DNA of 64,000 nucleotides, taken from positions 372,001 through 436,000 of the forward strand of contig OZ024785.1 in assembly GCA_964017065.1 (NCBI GenBank), written 5' to 3'. Made by a program: the position numbers and the translations under genes. The stretch is from Haliclona indistincta (lineage: Eukaryota > Porifera > Demospongiae > Haplosclerida > Chalinidae). Positions 23,158 to 34,554 of this stretch are shown here, piece by piece; within the stretch, counting starts at the first letter, position 1, and each line of letters opens with the position of its first letter. Under the pieces are notes generated by a model. That model was not told where the DNA came from, did not search any database, and saw only the letters and a list, made by a program, of their open reading frames with translations.

Positions 23158-24790
23158 ATTACTGATTGCCAATAGGTTCTAACAATCTTCTGTCCAAACA
23201 CAACACGAATTGCTTTGGTTCATACATCAGGTTATTGGGAAAATTGATTGTGAAATAAACCAATTACAACAATCATCCAAACTGTTAAAACTGACTAATT
23301 TATTCCCAGTGAATACTTCATAATGCCTTTGCACTAATTGTGTCACATTTGGTTAGTTTGGTTGCTTGAAAAGTGAGTACTGGTCAAAAAAACAGACCAG
23401 GTTCGAAAGTCTAAGAGGACACAACGGTCTGAATAGGGCACTTTATATCTTTTCCTCTTCACTTCTTTTCTCAACTTCGTTGCACCTATTTTTACTGTTG
23501 GCAAAGATCATTGTAATAGAATATAAGTTCATTAACGTAAGCCAACTCCGCTGTACATGATTGCAAGTCAGCATACCTGATTGTTTTAATCATGTCAGGA
23601 CCAGCGAAGGTGACGATCTTAAGACGCTTGGAGGAGAGAGTGAGCCGAATTTCTGCACCTTCCAAGGATTACTTTTTCCCCTTAACTATGGATTTGGACA
23701 TAATTTGCAGCCAGTTTTTTACACTGGAATCTTCTTTAGAACATTTTTTTTGAAAGTGACAATGACTTTGTGGTAGTGCTGCACATTTACTTTGCTTCCG
23801 CCATTTTTTCATGGAGGACATGTCGATGTTGTTGCACTTTCCTCTATCTAACCTTTCTCCTTTATTCTTCCTGTTTACTCTAAATATAAATATCATAATC
23901 ATAATTATAATGGAGGGCACGAAGGCCGGTGTGGGCACGAGGGCCAGTGATGGCACTGGGTAAAAACAATAACAATCTCATAATGTTTCAATGTCCTCAT
24001 TTTCTAGGTTTTTTGATATCTCTAAATCAGAAAAGCACTCCACAGTTTTTCTTTAATGTACAGGCGATCTCTTTAGAGACGAAGAGATCGTCTACCAAGT
24101 GCTGCTAAGCACCCATCGTGAATAGGCAGCATTAAAACCCTTCGTTTCTTTGCCAAATAAATGAGATTTATCGAGGCAAGACAGTGATCGATGACATGTT
24201 TCCGCTTGTGCAGGGCCATTCTCGTTGACCAGTTCGAAGGTATGGCTGTCAATCAATAGTCGTGGATTTGCTTCGTTCTCTCTCGATTAATGTTGAAAAC
24301 CGAGTTGAATGTAGTTGTGGACACCAAAACGCATACTACCATTATGACTAGAAATGACTTACAAACATTATGGACATCATGTGGTCTATTAGGAGATGAA
24401 TAGCAGTATACTACTTTTTGAATAAATCCATTTGTATGGCGATTAAGACAGAAAGTAAGGTATGGAATGTGCTTCTATGCAATTTAAGCTTTAAAGGCTC
24501 TTACACTATAGTGTCTTGCTCACACTATTAATTATTAATGTCTGGATGCTAGTCTGGATTCAGCACTTTATCTGACCAAATAAATTATGTTATAACTAGT
24601 GCAAAATAATCATAGTGTGGTTTTACATCCACTACCTGATGATGCTGATAGCATTCCTAAAGGCTTACCAAATTAATATTATTAGCGAGGTAAGTACTGA
24701 AGTCTTGCCTGTAGCGTCATAGTTTTATCGCGCAAGTCTACATTATGACATCTTTTCACATGCAGTATGTACGTATTGAGTGATGCTTGT
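23158..24790. repeat. Dispersed repeat family Y, copy 3
   Basis: This is a nearly full-length match to 6040-7640. It continues into a short GATGCTGGTACGTA duplication at 24790-24850. The interval 24850-25265 has no gene and contains sequence also found at 40860-41160. Confidence 0.8.
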
Positions 24791-25265
24791 ATGATGTGAT
24801 GCTGGTACGTATGATGATGCTGGTACGTACCAGGTCAGGTTGACTGATTGTACGTATTGAGTGATGCTGCCATGATAGTGACAATGATGATGATGAGCCT
24901 TGAGCGAGACCTTAAAAGATATCTAGAGTCAGCCAGTCGGCCTTGTGCAGATGGTGTCTCAAGAGAACCAAAATAATTTGGTCACGGAAGCGTACTATAT
25001 TGGTGAATCGAAAATTTGAATTCCAAGCTTAAACGTCAGACACAGCAAGGAGAGTGAGAGACTGGCAAAGGAGCAAGTATGATCACTCTATTTTCATGTC
25101 TAAAACAGTTCAAGGCAAGAGATTTAGTACGTGAGCTGTTTAAAGTGTCGATGTTAATGTAATTATTTCAATCATTTTGTGAGATGGCTGACAGCTTTTG
25201 GGTGGGAAGAAGCATTTGTGGCCCTTCTTGAAACTGCTGTTGCCTAAAAGATGACCGTTGCTTGT

Positions 25266-27833
25266 ACCTTTCTATCTTCATCAGCTGCTGGTTCTTTGTC
25301 GTCTAAACTAATAATAATGCATATCCAATCCTCCTTTACGTTTAAACTGTTGTTCCGTCTCCTGTCACTGTGCTAACCATCGCCACATGTATCTGATGGT
25401 GACGTCACTTCTGCTGCTACATTGCGTCATCAAGCGGACAGATTGCTCACAATAGTCAACTCTCTCATTTATGTTCAGTCAGTGCTCACTGATCACGTAG
25501 CAAATTGCATCATGCCTGATGAACTCAAGTGTCTGCTGTGTTCTATGACTGGACTCCCTTCAGCATACATCCTGTCGCTCGTAAGCTGTGATTTGAAACA
25601 CCTTTAGAGTCTAAGTGCACGGAAGCCAGTTGAGACAACTCAAGGTTTTTTCCTCTTTCCTCAACAGTAGAGGGCACAAAGGCCTGTACATTTACTTTGT
25701 TCCTGCCATTTTTTCATGGAGGACATGTCGATTTTGTTGCTAACCTTTCTCCTTTATTTCTCCTGTTTACTCTAAATATAAACAAAGTAATAGGGCATCT
25801 TTACTATTGTTGGCCACCTCCACTTGTAATCTTAAGAGCTATAATCTCTAAAATAATATGAGACAACCTTCCAGTCTCATATTAATGGATTTACATTGTA
25901 GTTAAATTAATAGATTTACATTGTTAAGCATTGGTCACACCTCTGTAACACGATTGCTGTTGTGGTTGCTGTAGCTGTAACTATGATGGATGTTGTTGCA
26001 GTTGCCTCACATGTCTGTTGAACCTAAGGGATTCTCTTCTCTATCATTTTATTTATTTTATTCAGCACGTTATTGAATCTGGAATTACCGTGGTTAAAAA
26101 AACAGACCTGGTTCAAAAGTCATAAGAGGACACAACGGTCTGAAGAGGGCACTACATTTCTTTTCCTCTTCACTTTTTCTTTTCTCTACTTCGTTGCACC
26201 CATTTTTACTGTGGGCAAAGATCATTGTAATAGAATATAATGATGTAACAACGATAATGAATCACATTATAATGAATATAGGTTGCTTTGAACCACATGA
26301 TGTTCATCAGCTGTGACACACGTTATTAGTTACACCTTGATTGGTTGTAGCGAATCACTTCCATACACTTTATTAGTACTTTATTAGTACAAATAGTGAT
26401 TTTTGATGTTACCAGCTTACATTCACTGTAAATTTATTTTACTCCTTTTTGTTTTACTTCTTTTCTCCTATTTTACTCCTTTTTGTTAGCTGCACTATGC
26501 AGTTTTGCTCTTTCGTCATTTACTGCACATCACTTGTAATTTTATGAATAGAGTCTAATGTAGGCTCTTGTTCATCTGTTTCCTCTTTAGGAAATATTCT
26601 CCCATTTTAACAACTAATTGGACCAAATTTGAATTTCTTAGCCGGAGATTCTTCCTCCCTTCCGCTCCCTTGAAGGGACTCCTCCCGTGACTTCTTCGGT
26701 GGTGTTCGTTCCTTTTCTTTAGTAATAAAAATTACAATAATATTATAATCTCTTTCGATAGAGCAATCACAAGCGCAAGCGCCAGTGCCTGTATTGTCAA
26801 CTTATTGAAAGTGCTCGTTCATTGTTGACAATGTGGTTTTTTGTTGTTATAAAGAATTAAACGTTCCTTCTTTGTTTTCATCCGAGATGTTTGCGGAGGC
26901 CTTATAACTAGTATCTCTTTGTCAATTAATATTGACAGGCAAGTTGATTCATCATTAGCATACACGCAATGTAATTTTAACTTAATTAGTAAATTCCTCT
27001 TCATTCCTCTCCTGAGTGGTTCACAGTCGCTCCTCCCATGATCTTGTCTGTTCTTTCATCAGCTTCTCATATTCCTTCTAGCATTCTTCCCACTTTCTCT
27101 CTTCTAGCATTCTTGCCACTTTCTCCCCATTATATTTTAATTTTAGCCTTCCTTCTTCATAATCTATTGAGATCAATGTTTCTGGCATCTGGTGATTCAA
27201 TTTTCTTCCATGCATGTAAGGCAGACAGCAAATTGAAAGTTTTTCTGAGACAGAGAGAGAGTGTGAGACAGAGAGAGAGTGTGAGACAGAGAGAGCAGAG
27301 GGCACTGTTGGGACATACAATTAGCCTTGTTTGTTCTAATCCAGTGTGTATCCATGATGATAGTGATTATTTTCTTTTCCTCTTAATTAAGGATTTGAGA
27401 CTTTAGTTGGACGTATATGGCAGCCAGTTTTTTACACTGGAATCTTATTTCGAGCTATCTTTTTGAATGTGACAATGACTGTGTGGTAGTGCTGCTCATT
27501 CACTTTGTTCCTACCATTTATTTTCATGGAGGACATGTCGATGCTGTTGCAGACTTCATCTAACCTTTCTCCTTTATTTCTCCTGTTTACTCTAAATATA
27601 AACAAAGCAATAGGGCATCTTTACTATTGTTGGCCACCTCCACTTGTAATCATAGAGCTGTAATCTCTACAATAATATGAGACAACCTTCCAGTCTCATT
27701 CTGCATAAGAAAAATTACTAAGTACTTTTAGAAGAGGACCGACCAGTGTTCCAACGTCATGTTGTACCTTCTCTTCCATAACACCGGCAGTTTAAGTAAT
27801 AACATTAACATCTAGTTGCTTGTAAAGGATTTG
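25266..27833. repeat. Family W, tandem copy 1
   Basis: About 2.57 kb recurs at 28288-30902 with an offset close to 3022 bp. It includes a (GAGACAGAGAGAGAGT)n run at 27245-27295. On the minus strand it carries the short open pieces VNRRNKGERLDEVCNSIDMS and ETGRLSHIVVEIKAL-like sequence, which recur at 25.75, 28.8, 30.6 and 41.7 kb. These may be shared exons of an unknown coiled-coil protein now dispersed as repeats. No intact gene. Confidence 0.85.
26896..26964. other. Segment inverted relative to W copy 2
   Basis: These 69 bp sit between TTGCG and CGCAA. In W copy 2 the corresponding 58 bp (29992-30049) lie between the same TTGCG and CGCAA but as the reverse complement, with an 11-bp deletion and two or three substitutions. 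Sequence on both outer sides is colinear between the copies, so this is a true local inversion. Confidence 0.9.
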
Positions 27834-27834
27834 G

Positions 27835-27980
27835 TGAAAAATGCATGAAAAATGCATGAAAAATAACAGGGGCCCCAAAACAGACCCCTGGGGAGACACT
27901 ACAGATGTCGATGACCGCTGACCATTAACAATAACATATTGAAGTCTGCCACACAGATATGAAGTAACCCATCTCAAAAT
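27835..27980 (-). pseudogene. Non-LTR retrotransposon reverse-transcriptase fragment
   Basis: The minus-strand frame reads WVTSYLCGRLQYVIVNGQ and then SPQGSVLGPLLF. This is the conserved RT block W.xSYL..R.Q.V.VNG...S..VPQGSVLGPLLF of LINE/Jockey-type elements, a region just before the catalytic Y-x-D-D. The Gly-Val before PQGS is lost, and after PLLF the sequence departs from the family, so the catalytic motif is absent. About 50 residues survive, which makes it dead. It sits between the two W copies, at the point where W copy 1 ends. Confidence 0.8.
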
Positions 27981-28057
27981 GAATTTTGAGAATTACAGGC
28001 ATCGAAGTCAGATAAAGCATTTATAAATTGTTTCATCTTCTACCAGATAATGTACAA

Positions 28058-28094
28058 AAACAAGACATGAATCATCTATATTCATGTCTTGTTT
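28058..28094. other. Perfect 15-bp-stem hairpin
   Basis: AAACAAGACATGAAT and ATTCATGTCTTGTTT are separated by a 7-nt loop. It lies within the 450-bp spacer carrying the RT fragment. It is too short for a typical miRNA precursor without flanking pairing, so its role is unknown. Confidence 0.7.
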
Positions 28095-28287
28095 CTGTCC
28101 CAATAATCATCTTGGATTGCAAGTGCATCTATGAAATCCTGCTTGAAAGTTTAAAGTGACTAACAGTTGAACGAAACTGAGTCGAATGAATTGAAACTGA
28201 GTTCAGTGCTTCTGAATTTATAACTTAACTGTTCTAGCCGCATACTAGCCATGCACGGAGCACGTGAAGGAAAGAGTGCCATTTTCA

Positions 28288-30902
28288 AACTACTTATCTT
28301 CATCAGCTACTGGTTCTTTGTCGTCTAAACTAATAATAATGCATATCCAATCCTCCTTTACGTTTAAACTGTTGTTCCATCTCCTGTCACTGTGCTAACC
28401 ATCGCCACATGTATCTGATGGTGACGTCACTTCTGCTGCTACATTGCGTCATCAAGCGGACAGATTGCTCACAATAGTCAACTCTCTCATTTATGTTCAG
28501 TCAGTGCTCACTGATCACGTAGCAAATTGCATCATGCCTGATGAACTCAAGTGTCTGCTGTGTTCTATGACTGGACTCCCTTCAGCATACATCCTGTCGC
28601 TTGTAAGCTGTGATTTGAAACACCTTTAGAGTCTAAGTGCACGGAAGCCAGTAGAGACAACTCAAGGTTTTGTTTCTCTTTCCTCAACAGTAGAGGGCAC
28701 AAAGGCCTGTACATTTACTTTGTTCCTGCCATTTTTTCATGGAGGACATGTCGATTTTGTTGCAGACTTCCTCTAACCTTTCTCCTTTATTTCTCCTGTT
28801 TACTCTAAATATAAACAAAGTAATAGGGCATCTTTACTATTGTTGGCCACCTCCACTTGTAATCTTAAGAGCTCTAATCTCTACAATAATATGAGACAAC
28901 CTTCCAGTCTCATATTAATGGATTTAAATTGTAGTTAAATTAATAGATTTACATTGTTAAGCATTGGTCACACCTCTGTAACACGATTGCTGTTGTGGTT
29001 GCTGTAGTTGTAGCTGTAACTATGATGGATGTTGTTGCAGTTGCCTCACATGTCTGTTGAACCTAAGAGATTCTCTTCTCTATCATTTTATTTATTTTAT
29101 TCAGCACGTTATTGAATCTGGAATTACCGTGGTTAAAAAAACAGACCTGGTTCGAAAGTCATAAGAGGACACAACGGTCTGAAGAGGGCACTATATTTCT
29201 TTTCCTCTTCACTTTTTCTTTTCTCTACTTCGTTGCACCCATTTTTACTGTGGGCAAAGATCATTGTAATAGAATATAATGATGTAACATCGATACATAA
29301 CAATATAATGAATATAGGTTGCTTTGAACCACATGATGTTCATCAGCTGTGACACACGTTATTAGTTACACCTTGATTGGTTGTAGCGAATCACTTCCAT
29401 ACACTTTTTTAGTACAAATAGTGATTTTTGATGTTACCAGCTTATATTCATTATAAAGATCACTATACATCTCTATCCACCCATAGTTTACTCCTTTTTA
29501 GCTGCACTATGCAGTTTTGCTCTTTCGTCATCGACTGCACATCACTTATAATTTTATGAATAGAGTCTAATGTAGGCTCTTGTTCATCTGTTTCCTCTTT
29601 AGAAAATATTCTCCCATTTTAACAACTAGTTGGACACTGTCATCAATGTCATCAGTGTCAAATCTGTGAGTATGGAACACACTATCACAATGAAGCATAT
29701 GTTCAGTTAACCATTTACCAAACTTGAATTTCACCAAATTTGAATTTCTTAGCTGGAGATTCTTCCTCCCTTCCGCTCCCTTGAAGGGACTCCTCCCGTG
29801 ACTTCTTCGGTGGTGTTCGTTCCTTTTCTACAGTATTACAATATTATAATCTCCTTCGATAGAGCAATCACAAGCGCCAGTGCCTGTATTGTCAACATAT
29901 TGAAAGTGCTCGTTCATTGTTGACAATGTCGTGTTTTTTTTGTTATAAAGAATTAAACGTTCCTTCTTTGTTTTCATCCGAGATGTTTGCGTGTATGCTA
30001 ATGATGAAGCAACTTGCCTGTCAATATTAATTACTAGTTACAAGGCCTCCGCAATGTAATTTTAACTTTATTAGTAAATTCTTCTCTATTCCTCTCCTGA
30101 GTGGTTCACAGTCGCTCCTCCCATCTGTTCTTTCATCAGCTTCTCATATTCCTTCTAGCATTCTTCCCACTTTCTCTCTTCTAGCATTCTTGCCAATTTC
30201 TCCCCATTATATTGCCTTCCTTCTTCATAATCTATTGAGATCAATGTTTCTGGCATCTGGTGATTCAATGTTCTTCCATGCATGTAAGGCAGACAGCAAA
30301 TTGAAGGTTTTTCTGAGACAGAGAGAGAGTGTGAGACAGAGAGAGCAGAGGGCACTGTTGGGACATACAATTAGCCTTGTTTGTTCTAATCCAGTGTGTA
30401 TCCATGATGATAGTGATTATTTTCTTTTCCTCTTAATTAAGGATTTGAGACTTTAGTTGGACGTATATGGCAGCCAGTTTTTTACACTGGAATCTTATTT
30501 TGAACGATCTTTTTGAATGTGACAATGACTTTGTGGTAGTGCTGCACATTTACTTTGTTCCTGCCATTTTTTCATGGAGGACATGTCGATGTTGTGGCAG
30601 ACTTCATCTAACCTTTCTCCTTTATTTCTCCTGTTTACTCTAAATATAAACAAAGCAATAGGGCATCTTTAGTTCTTTACTATTGTTGGCCATCCTCTCC
30701 ACTTGCAATCATAGAGCTGTAATCTCTACAATAATATGAGACAACCTTCCAGTCTCATTCTGCTCGTTTTACATAAGAAAAATTAATAAGTAATTTAGAA
30801 GAGGACCAACCGGTGTTCCAACGTCATGTTGTACCTTCTCTTCCATAACACCGGCAGTTTAAGTAATAAAATTAACATCTAGTTGCTTGTAAAGGATTTT
30901 GT
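28288..30902. repeat. Family W, tandem copy 2
   Basis: It matches copy 1 throughout, with fewer (GAGACAGAGAGAGAGT) units, a small insertion at 29640-29715 matching 22690-22770, and one internal segment (29992-30049) in inverted orientation. The intervening 27834-28287 holds the reverse-transcriptase scrap and a 15-bp-stem hairpin. Confidence 0.85.
29992..30049. other. Inverted counterpart of 26896-26964
   Basis: It starts TGTATGCTAATGATGAAGC and ends TTACAAGGCCTC. Its reverse complement aligns with 26896-26964 between identical inverted pentamers. It may be the derived or the ancestral orientation; the window alone cannot say. Confidence 0.9.
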
Positions 30903-30959
30903 GAAAATTGCAAGCAGTGGTAGTTGCTGCTGTGCCTGTGGTAGTTGTTGCTGTGTCTG

Positions 30960-31150
30960 TTGTATTTGCTGCTGTGCCTGCTGTAAGAATTCACCCCCAG
31001 AAACAGGCCCGACTGATTGAAATCTCCTCCATTTGCTCTAACGGCCTCCTTCAGCTTGTATTCGAATGGTGCAGTCAGTAGTGCCTTCATATATTGTCTT
31101 AGCATGACAATATATATACCAATAGATGCTCCAGAACGCCTGGAGATATC
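30960..31150 (-). pseudogene. Exon relic with FEYKLKEAV...QSGLFLGV block
   Basis: The minus strand reads SGASIGIYIVMLRQYMKAL, then FEYKLKEAVRANGGDF and QSGLFLGVNS, followed by degenerate CAG-rich repeats that in another frame give QQ(L/P) units. It is the in-frame partner of the frameshifted relic at 4077-4316. The shared residues are F-x-x-x-L-K-E-A-V and GG-x-[FY]-x-Q-S-x-LFLGV. I do not recognise the family. Confidence 0.45.
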
Positions 31151-32370
31151 AGATCAGATTTAATCTCTTTGATGTTAGCCTCTTCTTTCTCCACCTGTAA
31201 TGATAGGGATGATTAAAAGTGCTGTCATATAAACTGATATCTCCAATGTTGAATTTTTGCACTAATAATAAAGTCAAAAAAAATTATCATTTGAAAGCAT
31301 TTTGATAACCATGACTATTGTACAAGTAAAGTATTTAGTATAAGACTTATGGAAACAAGTGTAAAAAGTTTTGTGATTAGTTAACTCTCTGCCCTGAAGG
31401 TCTGCTTACCAATCCTGACTCGTCTATTGCCTGTACCAGTGTACAGGCAAGTTGGTTCTTTGTTGGCTAGCTCCAAATTAGTTTTTGGACATATTCGTAA
31501 ATACACCAGTACCGGATTCTGCACCGCCGAGACCGAGGGACTTGTCTGATATCCCGACACGTGTGGTGTTGCATTATGACCTTGTAAAGTTGTGCTAAAT
31601 AAGAATTTTGTTTAAATAGAAATCAACGTATAATTATTATGACGAACATTGAACAGCTTCTCCAGAAAGCTTAGAAAGTTCCACCCAGTAAACTAAATAA
31701 TGTTTTTTTATTTGCAAAACCGGCAATACATGGTCATAATTATGTGAGCAGATTTGAGAACTTGAACCTGCAATTTTTGAACTCACGCATGTTTTCAAAT
31801 GGCTGCTACTCGATCTAACATACTGAAACGCAATTAAATTTTATAGCAATAGTAATATAGCTTGAATAATGAACAGTGTGATACACCAGATTGTGTGCTG
31901 AACTCCTTGTGACTCCCTTGTGTTAGACATTCTGTGACTCCTTGTCACAGTTGTTGAGCAGGCTAACGTGCTAACCGTCCATCGCTGCGTTTTCCACACG
32001 GGAATATATTCTACATCAGAACCATGCCTGACTGCCTCTCTTTGATGATAGCGGAAGAGCAAGAAGCACCATTGTCAGTTTCTAATCCACATACTGAACA
32101 AAACATAATCATTTTTATAGTAACTAATACTCGCGCTTATCTATGTGTTTCAGAATCGGTATTGGAACTTTTTCTCGAGGTATGTGAACAACAGATCTTC
32201 AGTTTATGCCAGTTTTTCTCAGCAAAGGAGATCCAGATGGAGAATTGACTGTGTTCTGACTGTAAAATTAGACCTCATCGGCATACTGGACAAACTGCAC
32301 TTTTATTTATAGCACAATTGCTGAGATACTATTATAGTAATTAAATATTCATGCAGATTGTTGCAAGAAT
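31150..32370. other. Stretch without a recognisable gene
   Basis: 31150-31290 repeats about 120 bp of 19280-19400 (a coiled-coil-like minus-strand scrap). The rest is AT-rich and single-copy in this window, with a short dyad at 31430-31445 (CCTGTACCAGTGTACAGG). No exon was supported. Confidence 0.5.
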
Positions 32371-32371
32371 G

Positions 32372-33585
32372 CTAACTCTTGCCTACTAACTCTTGCCAAA
32401 TAACTCTTGCCTACTAACTCTTGCCTACTAACTCTTGCCTACTAACTCTTGCCTACTAACTCTTGCCTACTGGTTAGTAGTTGGAAATGGTGTTTATGCC
32501 ATCCCAAGGATTCAAATTTTTTCCCACTCTTTAACTTCTTTATATGCATTTCTCAGACGTTCATCTGAAACTTTATCATCAATCTTGAGACATTTTCTGT
32601 AATCAATATCATCTTCTCGTATCTGAAAATTATTTGATTATAATTTTGATGGCTTTGAAACCAGCAAGTGCACACATATCACATTTCTCAGTAGTGTGCA
32701 TTCAAAATAGTGCATTCATTTTAGTGTGTTTACTAAGCACAAAGTCCGGTGAGGGCACAAGTCTGGTGAGGGGACAATTCTGGTGAGGGCACAAGTCCGG
32801 TGAGGGCACAAGTCCGGTGAGGGCACAAGTCTGGTGAGGGCACAAAGTCTGGTGAGGGCACAAAGCCCGGTGGTGGTTGCTGTTCCTGGTTGATGTGGCT
32901 GTGATGGTTGCTGTTCCTGGTTGATGTGGCTGTGATGGTTGCTGTGCCTGGTTGATGTGGCTGTGGCTATGGTGGTTATTTTTTGATTGAACGATATTTT
33001 AAGTTAAACGTAAGTAGCATCTTTAACAACTTTATTTGGACATTTTGTTAAAGTTAAGCTACCTCATATTCAATTATTATAGTTAAATTTTATTTTCATG
33101 AGGTATGTTCCACGAGCATAATGAATCTTACCTCTGTAGAAAAGGTTATGTTTTTTTTTGATTGAACTATATTTAAGTTAACTTTCTTTAACTTAAATAT
33201 AACTTTGATGTGCGACAGTTTGTAAGTTGTTTGAATTCAACTCTTCGATGACTCGCAACTGAACGTGATCTTGTTTTGATATTGATCTTGAGTGAACCAG
33301 CTGAATCAGTTTGTCAAATACCATTTTTGTAATTAGCGCTTAATAAGGTTCAAAGATCATTATTGCAAGGACCCTTGAACCTTATTAAGAGCTAATTACA
33401 AAAGTTGGTCACATCTCCTTTCCTTGGCCTCTAGTTCTCTTCTGGATTCTCCTACAGTACTCATTGTATCTCCTTCTTCTGGTTCTCTGGTGACTGTGAA
33501 GCATTTGCCTCATAACCACCTTGATTCTGCTGTGATTCCTTGCCCTCTACTAAATCTTTCTTGAGAATGTCAACATTCATCGACA
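32372..33585. repeat. Duplicated minisatellite block, copy 1
   Basis: In order: CTTGCCTACTAACT units (32372-32470); a single-copy spacer; a 17/18-bp array of GGTGAGGGCACAAGTC (32743-32872); three 31-bp units of GGTTGATGTGGCTGTG type (32873-32965); TACCTCAT and AATTAGCGCT stem-loops; then a join to the 42-bp coiled-coil array at 33590. The whole order recurs at 34555-35935 with longer arrays. Confidence 0.85.
33325..33403. repeat. Stem-loop with 29-nt arms, copy 1
   Basis: The arm TTTTGTAATTAGCGCTTAAT... (33325-33353) pairs with 33375-33403 with one mismatch and a 21-nt loop. The identical structure is at 35782-35860. It may be a tiny MITE or a structured transcript element. Confidence 0.8.
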
Positions 33586-33589
33586 TTCA

Positions 33590-34130
33590 TTGTTGGTATT
33601 CTATCTGCTTCTTATGGCCATCTATCAACTTTTGCTGGTATTCTATCTGCTTCTTCTGGCTATCTAGCAACTTCTGCTGGTATTCTATCTGCTTCTTCTG
33701 GCTATCTAGCAACTTCTGCTGGTATTCTATCTGCTTCTTCTGGCTATCTAGCAACTTCTGCTGGTATTCTATCTGCTTCTTCTGGCTATCTAGCAACTTC
33801 TGCTGGTATTCTATCTGCTTCTTCTGGCTATCTAGCAACTTCTGCTGGTATTCTATCTGCTTCTTCTGGCTATCTAGCAACTTCTGCTGGTATTCTATCT
33901 GCTTCTTCTGGCTATCTAGCAACTTCTGCTGGTATTCTATCTGCTTCTTCTGGCTATCTAGCAACTTGTGCTGGTATTCTATCTGCTTCTTCTGGCTATC
34001 TAGCAACTTCTGCTGGTATTCTATCTGCTTCTTCTGGCTATCTAGCAACTTCTGCTGGTATTCTATCTGCTTCTTCTGGTCCTATCTGCTTCTTGTGTTG
34101 CTCAAGTTGGCTCTTAAGCTCCTCCTGGCA
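33590..34130 (-). pseudogene. Coiled-coil relic, second locus (42-bp unit)
   Basis: It has the same SQKKQIEYQQKLLD unit as at 10.0-10.5 kb, about eleven copies and more homogeneous (nearly all LLD). On its 3' side (minus strand) it runs into MNVDILKKDLVEGKES, the peptide of the 301-bp duplication at 9.1-9.7 kb, so the parent gene probably had N-term, repeat array, then the MNVDILKK segment. The same one-base loss separates the array from ELKSQLEQHKKQI upstream, which means both loci descend from an already broken copy. Confidence 0.5.
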
Positions 34131-34164
34131 TTTATTCCTTTACAGAGATCAAAACGATCTCTGT

Positions 34165-34545
34165 AAAGGAATCTTTCTTTCTTTTTTGATTATAGGTCGC
34201 ATTGACCGGGTACTTGATTGACTCCAAGTGAACCGAATTTGCCTCGTTTGTGGTCATGGATTTCGGTTAGGTCCGGTTAGGTCTACAGGAGGAATGTCGC
34301 CTAATTAATATTGAAGCTATTTACAACAGTAATCACTAACCATAGTCAGAATAGTCAGTAAATCACTGGGAAGGGTGGAGCGGAGGAGGAGGTGGGGCCT
34401 GAGCAGGTTGTACAGGGACGCAATATCATATGCGACTGGTCACCAGTATGGAGACAGTGACCAGGTCTCATCACGGTAGGATTAGTGAGAAGACCTGGTC
34501 CGTCAATGTTGATTATCGTCAAGGGAATTTCTGTAACGATATTGA
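34165..34545. repeat. Second copy of the coiled-coil flank
   Basis: It matches 10560-10990 with small indels. No gene is visible. Confidence 0.75.
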
Positions 34546-34554
34546 CTGTGAGAG

